Source: Bacteroidia bacterium
Lineage (GTDB): Bacteria; Bacteroidota; Bacteroidia; B-17B0; Aurantibacillaceae
Assembly (NCBI GenBank): GCA_016787445.1
Contig: JAEUTQ010000083.1
Span: forward strand, 33,637 to 97,636
Reading direction: 5' to 3'
Length of the DNA: 64,000 nucleotides
Part shown: positions 38,877 through 46,639 of the stretch, one piece after another
Numbering within the stretch: the first letter of the stretch is position 1
Layout of the letters: every line of letters begins with the position of its first letter
Translations under genes and position numbers: made by a program
The notes under the pieces: model-generated
Databases searched by the model: none
What the model saw: the letters and a program-made list of their open reading frames with translations, nothing else
Told to the model about the DNA's origin: nothing

Positions 38877-39481
38877 TCTTTTGTATTCAGATAATTATGA
38901 TAATCTTCTTGTGTATCAATGTTAATAAGAACATTTTCAGATTTTGTATCAATTCTTTTTGTTGTGAATTTTTTCAATTCAAAATCAAGCCTCGAGTCAT
39001 ACGGCGCTTTTAAGAGCGCATTAATCAATTTTTTGTTTATTAAGATGGGGTGCCCCCCTTTGTTGTTAAAAACAGGACAAATAAAATCGGCATCGTTTCT
39101 TGAGGCAAACATTTCATTAATTAACTGCGCTTCAAAAAATGGGTTATCTGCATTTTGAATAAAACAATAATCATAGTTCTTAAGTTGTTGAAGAGCGCAC
39201 TGAAGCGAATACATTCTTTCCCTTTCAGGATGTGGATTAATTATTATTTTAAAATTTTTATGAATTACGTTTTTGGTTTTTTGATACACATAGCTTGAAT
39301 TAATAGCAGAAGTGACGATATTAAAACTGTTTATTATTGTTTTTTGGGCCTGACTAAGTATAGCTTCCAATAAAGAAGAATGATGTTTAGATGGTAGTAA
39401 AAACTTACACGACCCCATACGGGAAGACGTGCCGGATGCAAGCACCACCAAAGCCACTCTATCTTGTAATGTATTAAGCAT
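38873..39481 (-). CDS. MocA-like molybdopterin cytidylyltransferase
   Basis: This 202-residue nucleotidyltransferase opens with VALVVLASGTSSRMGSCKFL, then FIQNADNPFFEAQLI near 107 and GGHPILINKKLI near 143. The GxSSRMG motif followed by a non-basic spacer and K matches MocA, which makes the cytosine-dinucleotide form of Moco used by xanthine-oxidase-family enzymes. It overlaps xdhC by four bases. It is distinct from the MobA domain at 142-966, so the two Moco branches are encoded near their client enzymes. Confidence 0.82.
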   Translation of the reverse strand: MLNTLQDRVALVVLASGTSSRMGSCKFLLPSKHHSSLLEAILSQAQKTIINSFNIVTSAINSSYVYQKTKNVIHKNFKIIINPHPERERMYSLQCALQQLKNYDYCFIQNADNPFFEAQLINEMFASRNDADFICPVFNNKGGHPILINKKLINALLKAPYDSRLDFELKKFTTKRIDTKSENVLINIDTQEDYHNYLNTKE

Positions 39482-39821
39482 GCATAAAAATTTTCTTAGC
39501 CTCTAACTCTTCCTCTGATTCAGTATTCGATTCGTCCGGAACGCAGCAGTCAACCGGACAAACAGCGGCGCATTGTGGTTCATCATGAAAGCCCTTGCAT
39601 TCTGTACATTTATCAGAAACAATGTAGTAGTAGTCTATAGATAGTGCAGTGTTTCTATCGTCTGCGTTTACGGTTTTACCATTTGGTAACGTAACATCAC
39701 CGCATAGGTCTGTTCCGTCAGAGTAACTCCAGTCTTCGGCATTTTTGTAAATAGCGTGATTTGGACATTCCGGTTCACAGGCACCGCAATTAATACATTC
39801 ATCTGTAATTTGTATTGACAT
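39474..39821 (-). CDS. 2[4Fe-4S] ferredoxin of the benzoyl-CoA/4-hydroxybenzoyl-CoA pathway
   Basis: This 115-residue ferredoxin has cluster motifs CINCGACEPECPNHAIY (11-27) and CTECKGFHDEPQCAAVCPVDCC (about 74-95). The second motif has the enlarged loop between Cys2 and Cys3 seen in Allochromatium-type ferredoxins, the kind that feeds BCR and HCR in Thauera and Azoarcus. It is first in the minus-strand operon and divergent from korAB, which would reduce it. Confidence 0.9.
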   Translation of the reverse strand: MSIQITDECINCGACEPECPNHAIYKNAEDWSYSDGTDLCGDVTLPNGKTVNADDRNTALSIDYYYIVSDKCTECKGFHDEPQCAAVCPVDCCVPDESNTESEEELEAKKIFMHA

Positions 39822-39892
39822 AGCATTAAAATGTTAAATATGGATGATTAGATTATTTAGAATAAATTTCACTCATCATACTTTAAAATAAT

Positions 39893-39906
39893 ATGATTTC
39901 AATCAT
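39893..39906. promoter_or_regulatory. FNR-box-like palindrome between the ferredoxin/hcr operon and korAB
   Basis: ATGATTTCAATCAT. Towards korA a perfect TAGCTTTG starts at 39929, 23 bases past the box. Towards the ferredoxin gene, GAAATTTA lies at the same spacing. The site can therefore serve both divergent operons. Confidence 0.8.
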
Positions 39907-39952
39907 ATCACTTAAATATTTAACGAGTTAGCTTTGTTATGAGTGATATGCT

Positions 39953-41803
39953 ATGTCTGATTCAAAAAGAAATTTAGAAGTAGAAAAGGTTGTGATAAAA
40001 TTTGCCGGAGATTCTGGTGATGGTATGCAGCTTACGGGGTCTCAATTTGGTGACGAATCCGGATGGTTAGGGAATGATATTGCAACGTTTCCGGATTATC
40101 CCGCAGAAATACGTGCCCCGGTTGGTACAGTGGCAGGTGTTTCCGGATTTCAAATTCATTTTGGCAAATCAGGAATACACTCTCCCGGAGATATTGCAGA
40201 TGTTTTAATTGCGATGAATCCTGCTGCTCTTAAAGCGAATTTAAAAAGTATACGGAAGCAAGGCATAGTTATAACTGATAGCGACAGTTTCGACCAGAAG
40301 AGTATTGAAAAGGCAGAGTATACCTCCAACCCATTTGAAGATGGGTCTTTGGATGATTACGAATTGATTAAAGTTCCAATATCAAGCTTAACTAAAAAGG
40401 CCATTAGTTCCTTAGAGTTAGGATTGGACAATAAATCTGTTATGCGATGCAAAAATCTTTTTGCGCTTGGTTTGGTTAATTGCATGTTCAATCGTTCATT
40501 GGCCCAAGCTGAAAAATTTATCAGCGAAAAATTTAAAAAAGATGCCGCATTGGTAAAAGCAAATATTGCCGCATTAAATGCTGGATTTAATCTGGCAGAA
40601 ACAATTGAAGCTATAGCTTTCGCATTTACTGTTCTACCAGCGTCTAATGAACCGGGATTATATCGTAATATAACGGGTAATAAAGCCGTGGCATGGGGAT
40701 TAATGGCGGCTGCAGAGAAAAGTAAGAGGAAATTATTTTTAGGCTCTTACCCTATAACACCGGCAACCGATATTATGCAAGAGTTGGTTCGACATAAATG
40801 GTCTGGCGTAAAAGTATTTCAGGCGGAAGATGAAATTGCGGGAATTTGCTCGGCGATAGGAGCAAGTTTTGCCGGAAATCTTGCTGTAACAACAACCTCC
40901 GGGCCCGGCTTAGCATTAAAAGGAGAAGCTATTGGTTTGGCAATGATGACGGAGTTACCTTTAGTAATTGTTAATGTACAAAGAGGAGGTCCGTCAACTG
41001 GATTACCAACAAAAACAGAACAGTCTGATTTAATGCAGGCATTGTATGGAAGAAACGGCGAAAGTCCTGTTGTTGTTTTAGCCGCAGGTTCTCCATCCGA
41101 TTGTTTTGATTATGCATTTATGGCTTGTAAGATAGCAATGGAGCATATGACACCTGTTATCTTGTTAACCGATGGTTATTTAGGTAATGGGGCTGAAGCC
41201 TGGAAGGTGAAAACTACTGACGAACTTCCCGAAATGAATTTATCAGATGTAATAAGCGCTGACGAAACATGGAAGCCTTATCAACGAAATGTAGAAACGC
41301 TCGCCAGAAAATGGGTAATTCCCGGAATGAAAGGATTTGAACACAGAATTGGCGGATTAGAGAAGCAAGATGTAAGCGGAAATGTTTCGCACGATCCTGC
41401 TAATCATGAACACATGGTAAAACTACGCGCAGAGAAAGTGAAAAGGGTACAGGAATTTATTCCAATGCAAAAAGTAAAAGGAAAAGATAAAAACGATTTA
41501 TTAGTTGTAGGATGGGGGGGCACATACGGTACAATATATGGCGCGGTTAATGAGCTGCAGAAAGAAGGAAAAAATGTAGCGTTCGCACAGTTTAATTACA
41601 TCCATCCATTACCGAAAAATACAGCGGAGGTGTTTTCTAAATTTAAGCGGATTGTTGTCTGTGAATTAAATCTAGGACAGTTTGCTTCTTATTTGAGAAT
41701 ACAATTACCGGAATTTAAGTATTCACAAATAAATAAGGTACAAGGGCAGCCCTTTACCATCAACGAGCTCAAAGAGGATATTAATAATATTTTAAGTTCA
41801 TAA
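39953..41803 (+). CDS. korA: 2-oxoacid:ferredoxin oxidoreductase, alpha subunit with fused gamma domain
   Basis: This 616-residue protein has an N-terminal gamma domain (FAGDSGDGMQLTG near 16-28, about 1-190) fused to the alpha pyrimidine-binding domain (YPITPATDIMQEL near 265, TTSGPGLALKGEA near 312). It pairs with KorB to oxidise a 2-oxoacid, most likely 2-oxoglutarate, to the acyl-CoA and reduce ferredoxin. In Thauera the equivalent enzyme drives benzoyl-CoA reduction. It may also serve as the ordinary TCA-cycle enzyme of this organism. Confidence 0.9.
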   Translation: MSDSKRNLEVEKVVIKFAGDSGDGMQLTGSQFGDESGWLGNDIATFPDYPAEIRAPVGTVAGVSGFQIHFGKSGIHSPGDIADVLIAMNPAALKANLKSIRKQGIVITDSDSFDQKSIEKAEYTSNPFEDGSLDDYELIKVPISSLTKKAISSLELGLDNKSVMRCKNLFALGLVNCMFNRSLAQAEKFISEKFKKDAALVKANIAALNAGFNLAETIEAIAFAFTVLPASNEPGLYRNITGNKAVAWGLMAAAEKSKRKLFLGSYPITPATDIMQELVRHKWSGVKVFQAEDEIAGICSAIGASFAGNLAVTTTSGPGLALKGEAIGLAMMTELPLVIVNVQRGGPSTGLPTKTEQSDLMQALYGRNGESPVVVLAAGSPSDCFDYAFMACKIAMEHMTPVILLTDGYLGNGAEAWKVKTTDELPEMNLSDVISADETWKPYQRNVETLARKWVIPGMKGFEHRIGGLEKQDVSGNVSHDPANHEHMVKLRAEKVKRVQEFIPMQKVKGKDKNDLLVVGWGGTYGTIYGAVNELQKEGKNVAFAQFNYIHPLPKNTAEVFSKFKRIVVCELNLGQFASYLRIQLPEFKYSQINKVQGQPFTINELKEDINNILSS

Positions 41804-41805
41804 TT

Positions 41806-42831
41806 ATGGGACCCGAAGTAAAAACTTGCAGCTTAACAAAAGCTGATTTTGTAAGCGATCAGGCGGTAAAATGGTGTCCGGGATGTGGAGATTATTCGAT
41901 CTTAAGTGCTGTACAAACTGCATTACCGCAAATAGGAAAAAGAAGAGAAGATATTGTTTTTATTTCCGGTATTGGATGTTCGTCCCGTTTTCCTTATTAC
42001 ATGAGTGCCTACGGTTTTCATACCATTCATGGTAGAGCGGCAGCTATTGCTTCAGGAGTGAAATTGGCAAACCCGGATTTAAGCGTGTGGGAAATAACCG
42101 GCGATGGTGATGCGCTTGCCATTGGAGGAAATCATTTAATTCATTTGCTACGACGTAATATTGATTTAAATATTTTATTGTTTAATAATAAAATATACGG
42201 ACTAACAAAAGGACAATTTTCGCCAACAAGCGAAGAAGGATCAATCACTAAATCTTCACCTCACGGTACTATAGAAGAACCTTTTCTACCGGGAGAATTA
42301 GCGATTGGCGCAAAGGCTAACTTCTATGCCCGAATTACGGATAGTAGTCCAAAATTTATGGCCGAAATATTTGTAGCTGCTGAGCTGCATAAAGGCACTT
42401 CACTGGTTGAAATTCTGCAAAACTGTGTCATTTTTAATGACGGTGTGCATGATGCCATCAGTTCAAAAGAACATCGCGAGGAAAATCAATTGGTGCTACA
42501 ACATGGCAAACCTATGTTGTTTGGAAAGGACAGAAAAAAAGGAATTCGATTAAATGGTCTTAAATTGGAATCGGTAACCATTGGTGAAAACGGAATTGCA
42601 GAAAATGATATTTTAGTTCATGACGCGCATAATCCGGATCCTACCTTACATTTAATGCTGGTAAGAATGTCGCTTCCTGAATTACCCGTAGCAATCGGAA
42701 TAATACGAAATGTAAGTAATAGCACATACGAAGCAAAAATGAAAAATCAGATAGATTTGGCCCAAACAAAAAGTAAATATACTTCGTTGAACGATTTTTT
42801 TAAAAGTGGGGATGTTTGGGAAGTTAAATGA
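41806..42831 (+). CDS. korB: 2-oxoacid:ferredoxin oxidoreductase, beta (TPP) subunit
   Basis: This 341-residue thiamine-diphosphate subunit starts two bases after korA. It has WCPGCGDYS (24-32) and GIGCSSRFPYY near 54 for the single [4Fe-4S] cluster. The TPP-binding segment is GDGDALAIGGNH near 98 with LFNNKIYGLTKGQFSPTS about 25 residues further, a 2-oxoglutarate/pyruvate-type beta pattern. It is divergent from the ferredoxin gene that would accept its electrons. Confidence 0.9.
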   Translation: MGPEVKTCSLTKADFVSDQAVKWCPGCGDYSILSAVQTALPQIGKRREDIVFISGIGCSSRFPYYMSAYGFHTIHGRAAAIASGVKLANPDLSVWEITGDGDALAIGGNHLIHLLRRNIDLNILLFNNKIYGLTKGQFSPTSEEGSITKSSPHGTIEEPFLPGELAIGAKANFYARITDSSPKFMAEIFVAAELHKGTSLVEILQNCVIFNDGVHDAISSKEHREENQLVLQHGKPMLFGKDRKKGIRLNGLKLESVTIGENGIAENDILVHDAHNPDPTLHLMLVRMSLPELPVAIGIIRNVSNSTYEAKMKNQIDLAQTKSKYTSLNDFFKSGDVWEVK

Positions 42832-42847
42832 AAGAAATAGTACCGGA

Positions 42848-44032
42848 TTATTTTAATAGTTTTAATTTATCGCGACGGTTTTGCTCTTGTAATATCATTT
42901 TTAACTCTCTGCTCATTTGTCCCGCAATACCGGAATTTTCCTGAGCCCTTCTAGTCAAGTAAGGAATGACAGATTCTACCGGACCGTACGGAACATATTT
43001 TGTGACATTATATTCACGTGCTCCAAGATTCATGGTAATGTTGTCGCTCATCCCGTAGAGTTGAGAAAAGAAAATGTTCGGATGATTATTTGTTAAATTT
43101 CTTTTTTTCATTTCATTTAAAAGAAGTAAAGTGCTAATTTCATTATGAGTACCGGCACAGAGCATAATAATATCAATATTATCTAAACACAGCTTCACGG
43201 CAGTGTCAAATTCAGAATCTGTTATTACTTTGGTAGAATTAATCGGGCTGGGGTAATTTAATTTTTTTGCACGCTCATTTTCTTTTTCAAGATAAGCACC
43301 TCGAACCAATTTAATACCCAGTTTAATTTGATGAAATCTGGCAAACTTGATAAGTTTTTTCAAGTAAGGTAATCTATCATTTCTATACATCTGAAGCGTT
43401 GTAAGAACAACATGGTTATTGCGATTATAATTCACCATAAATTCCTCCGCTAGTTTATCTATGGCTGGTTGTATCCAAGTTTCTTCCGCATCAATAAAAA
43501 CCGGAACATTATATTTTTGTGCAGCATCAAATAAAGTTGTAAGTCTGTTTTTTAAGTTACGCCATTCTTGTTGCTCAATCGCGCTCAATTCTCGATTAGA
43601 ACTTACTTTCTCAAGCAATTTAGTATCTACAAACCCTGTTAGCTTAATACATGTGTAAGGTATGGAAGGGTTGTTGTGCGCTGTTTGAATAATTTTCAGT
43701 GTTTCATTCAGCGTATTTGTAAAGTTTTCATCTGTACTGGCGCCTTCAACGGAGTAGTCTAAAATAGATTTCACGTTAATGCCATATAACTTACTGATAA
43801 CAATCTTACTTTCATTTATCGTTTCTCCTCCACAGAATTGTTTAAAAACCGTATTCTTTATTAAATGCTTAACAGGCAAACCTAATTTTAGTGAAAAGTT
43901 AACCAGCTTGGTTAATATTTTGGTAAGCCATGCATAATTCATTATTCTATACATTAATTTAGTTTGAAAAAGTTCGCTGTTCGATTTAAGCGCGAAGGCT
44001 TTTTCGGTGTTATATAGAATAGGAGAATTCAT
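42848..44032 (-). CDS. Proline dehydrogenase
   Basis: This 394-residue monofunctional proline dehydrogenase oxidises proline to pyrroline-5-carboxylate with FAD. Family segments are FIDAEETWIQPAIDK near 185, TLQMYRNDR near 215, KLGIKLVRGAYLEKE near 236-250 and the C-terminal YLTRRAQENSG near 365, whose arginines bind the substrate carboxylate. It is convergent with korB. A Crp-type regulator gene precedes it 11 bases upstream on the same strand, so the two may be co-transcribed from the FNR-like site at 44724. Confidence 0.88.
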   Translation of the reverse strand: MNSPILYNTEKAFALKSNSELFQTKLMYRIMNYAWLTKILTKLVNFSLKLGLPVKHLIKNTVFKQFCGGETINESKIVISKLYGINVKSILDYSVEGASTDENFTNTLNETLKIIQTAHNNPSIPYTCIKLTGFVDTKLLEKVSSNRELSAIEQQEWRNLKNRLTTLFDAAQKYNVPVFIDAEETWIQPAIDKLAEEFMVNYNRNNHVVLTTLQMYRNDRLPYLKKLIKFARFHQIKLGIKLVRGAYLEKENERAKKLNYPSPINSTKVITDSEFDTAVKLCLDNIDIIMLCAGTHNEISTLLLLNEMKKRNLTNNHPNIFFSQLYGMSDNITMNLGAREYNVTKYVPYGPVESVIPYLTRRAQENSGIAGQMSRELKMILQEQNRRDKLKLLK

Positions 44033-44043
44033 GTCGGATGGAA

Positions 44044-44676
44044 TTAATTTTTGCCATTGGCGGCAAGTTGTTTTAGCAGTTCATTATTTACGATGCGCAA
44101 CCTTCGGTCTTTGAAGCTTACTATTTTTTTACTTTCTAAATTTTGTAAGGTTTTATACACATAGTTTATAGTAGTACCTATTAGGTTGGCAAGGTCTTTG
44201 GTTGTAACTACGCAAGGAATAATTCCGTTACATTTAATAGAATTAAGTTTAAGTAGCAAATTAGCCATATTACACGTAACACTTCTTTGCGTAACGTTCA
44301 TTAGATTCACTTCTACCTGATCAGTCATCTCAGAAATATACTGCAAAACCTCCATATTTATTTGTGAGTTTGTTTTGAGAGTATTTTGTAGAGGGGCAAT
44401 TGATAACTGTTTGATTTCTGTACCTGGAATTGCATAATAGTATTTATCATTAACGCTGTCGTTAAACAGCTGTTCCAGTCCAATAACGTCTCCTTCAAAG
44501 CCAATAGATAAAATAAAAAGCTCACCTTGTTTTTTCTTAAATACTTTGATAGCACCTTTTTTTATCAGATAAATATTTTCAGCCTTACCATGCGAACTGT
44601 TTAGTAAAGTATGTTCAGAGAGTTTAATTGTTTCACTCTGATCAAATAAATGCGCTATACGTTGACTATTTTCCAA
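44044..44676 (-). CDS. Crp/Fnr-family regulator, no Fe-S cysteines
   Basis: This 210-residue protein has a sensor beta-roll (about 15-110), dimer helix and C-terminal HTH (TTKDLANLIGTTINYVYKTL near 158). It lacks an N-terminal cysteine cluster. The recognition helix does not carry the Glu...Arg pair found in FNR and in the other two regulators here, so it should read a different site. NO-sensing NnrR/DNR-like or redox roles are possible. Its own promoter carries an FNR-like box, suggesting a regulatory cascade. Confidence 0.82.
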   Translation of the reverse strand: MENSQRIAHLFDQSETIKLSEHTLLNSSHGKAENIYLIKKGAIKVFKKKQGELFILSIGFEGDVIGLEQLFNDSVNDKYYYAIPGTEIKQLSIAPLQNTLKTNSQINMEVLQYISEMTDQVEVNLMNVTQRSVTCNMANLLLKLNSIKCNGIIPCVVTTKDLANLIGTTINYVYKTLQNLESKKIVSFKDRRLRIVNNELLKQLAANGKN

Positions 44677-44723
44677 ATTATTCTTTCCTCTTGTAAAATT
44701 AGATACGCTTCATGGCTTTTAAT

Positions 44724-44737
44724 ATGATATTAATCAT
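44724..44737 (-). promoter_or_regulatory. FNR-box-like palindrome upstream of the second Crp-type gene
   Basis: ATGATATTAATCAT. On the minus strand TAATTTTA starts at 44701, 23 bases past the box. The box is 48 bases from the regulator's ATG. Confidence 0.72.
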
Positions 44738-44823
44738 ACAACCAAAAGAGCTACAAAGGTTATGTAAAGGTGAATTTACAGAATGAGTTGTTCAATTTTA
44801 AAACATGACAAAACGCTAAAATC

Positions 44824-44837
44824 ATGATGCCAATCAT
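44824..44837 (+). promoter_or_regulatory. FNR-box-like palindrome upstream of the narK genes
   Basis: ATGATGCCAATCAT. A perfect TAATTTTG starts at 44860, 23 bases past the box, giving a leader of about 20 bases before the transporter ATG at 44891. It is the second such box in this 214-base divergent gap, one for each direction. Confidence 0.78.
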
Positions 44838-44890
44838 TTTTAGAGCAAAATTCAGATTCTAATTTTGAACTAGAATTAAAGTTTATTTTT

Positions 44891-46615
44891 ATGGCAAGTT
44901 TTAAAACATTTCTTAAAGCAGGGCACCCACCAACTTTGTTCTCCGCTTTTTTATATTTCGATTTTTGTTTTGCAATCTGGGTATTAAATGGAGCGATGGC
45001 GCCATTTATCAGTGAAGAGTTTAATTTATCTCCGGCTCAAAAGGGGTTTATGATTTCGGTTCCAATCTTAGCCGGTGCCATTATGCGCTTTCCGTTAGGC
45101 GTGCTAGCGCAATACATAGGAAGAAAAAACGCGGCCTTAACGGAAATGACATTAATCTTTTTTGCCATGCTATTTGGTTATTATTTGGTAAAAGATTACG
45201 ATGACGTTCTTAAAATGGGGGTACTACTCGGCATTGCAGGTGCAAGTTTTGGTGTTGCCTTATCGCTTGGATCTGGATGGTTTCCTCCAAAGTATAAGGG
45301 TTTAGCAATGGGTATAGCAGGAGCAGGAAATAGCGGAACCGTATTAGCCATGCTATTTGCACCACCTCTTGCAACAAAGTTCGGTTGGCAAGCGGTGTAT
45401 GGTATGGCCGCATTGTTTATGCTTATACCAATAGTGGTGATGGTTATTTTTGCAAAGGAGCCTCCGGATCGCGAGCATCAATCGCTTAAGCAACACTTAG
45501 CCTGTTTATTTGAAAAAGACGGATGGTCATTCAACCTAATTTACATTATTACATTCGGTGGATTTATTGGCCTGTCAAATTTTCTACCGACTTACTTTTA
45601 CGATCAGTTTCATGTTTCTAAAGTTGAGGCAGGACAACTCACCATGTTGGCAGCATTAATGGGAAGTGCGGTTCGTATCGTTGGAGGTGCTGTGTCAGAT
45701 AAATGGGGCGGAATCAATACACTTACAGCAATATTCGGTGTTGTGATTGTTTGTATGGTGATTGCAAGTTTTCAAACAAGTTTAGTGCTTACTACTATAT
45801 TGTTTATGGTTTGTTTTGCTGCCCTAGGAGCAGGAAATGGAGCATTATTTCAATTAGTGCCATTGCGTTGGCCGCTTGCAACCGCAGTTGCTGGAAGTAT
45901 GATTGGTGAAATTGGAGCGTTGGGCGGAAGTTTTATTCCGAACGCAATGGGCATTTCTAAACAAGGTACCGGATCTTTTGCGGGTGGATTTCTTGCTTTC
46001 GCAGCATTGGCTTTAATTGCTTTTGTTGTATTAAGAGTTGCTCAAAAAAGTTGGACGAAGAAATGGGTTGGAGAAGGAGGAAGAGCTATTATTAAACCCG
46101 AAACAATTGAATTGGAGATTCATGATCATGTGATTGGTGAAAAAATAATTAAGCCGGTTACTCCTCATGGTGATTTTGCATATCGTACTATTATTTATCC
46201 GATTGGAAATTCTGAGTTAGCAGATAAAGCACGTGAACAAGCTGCCTACCTTGCTAAAACCACCGGGGCAAATTTGCTCTTATTGTATGTGAATCAAAAA
46301 TCTCATAGCACAGGAATTCTTGCATCGGATTCTGCGGAATGGTCTAAGATAAAAGAATCATGGATTACAGAAGGGAAACAAATGCTGATAGATGAAGCAA
46401 AAAAATTAAAAGAGATGCAGGTTCAAAATCTTGAAGCGGTTTTTGGTCAGGGTGATGTTGCCACAGAAATTGTAACAATTGCCAAAGAAAGGAACGCAGA
46501 GCTTATTTTGCTTGCAAGCCATAAAGCGTCTCCTATTGGAAAATTATTAATGGGCAGCAGAACATACGATGTCTTTTTGGATGCTCCTTGTCCTGTATTA
46601 AGAATTGTCAGATAA
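44891..46615 (+). CDS. NarK-type nitrate/nitrite transporter fused to a universal stress protein domain
   Basis: Residues 1-385 are a 12-helix MFS transporter with both nitrate-signature segments (MGIAGAGNSGT at 140-150 and LGAGNGALFQLVP near 312) and Arg66 in AIMRFPLG at the substrate-arginine position. Residues 430-574 are a complete UspA domain ending in the nucleotide-binding pattern LASHKASPIGKLLMGSR (541-557) and APCPVLRIVR. The Usp part is cytoplasmic by topology. It is the first of two transporter genes. The Usp tail might bind ATP and gate or sense transport; this is inference. Confidence 0.9.
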   Translation: MASFKTFLKAGHPPTLFSAFLYFDFCFAIWVLNGAMAPFISEEFNLSPAQKGFMISVPILAGAIMRFPLGVLAQYIGRKNAALTEMTLIFFAMLFGYYLVKDYDDVLKMGVLLGIAGASFGVALSLGSGWFPPKYKGLAMGIAGAGNSGTVLAMLFAPPLATKFGWQAVYGMAALFMLIPIVVMVIFAKEPPDREHQSLKQHLACLFEKDGWSFNLIYIITFGGFIGLSNFLPTYFYDQFHVSKVEAGQLTMLAALMGSAVRIVGGAVSDKWGGINTLTAIFGVVIVCMVIASFQTSLVLTTILFMVCFAALGAGNGALFQLVPLRWPLATAVAGSMIGEIGALGGSFIPNAMGISKQGTGSFAGGFLAFAALALIAFVVLRVAQKSWTKKWVGEGGRAIIKPETIELEIHDHVIGEKIIKPVTPHGDFAYRTIIYPIGNSELADKAREQAAYLAKTTGANLLLLYVNQKSHSTGILASDSAEWSKIKESWITEGKQMLIDEAKKLKEMQVQNLEAVFGQGDVATEIVTIAKERNAELILLASHKASPIGKLLMGSRTYDVFLDAPCPVLRIVR

Positions 46616-46639
46616 AATAAACAAACCCTATAAAACGTT

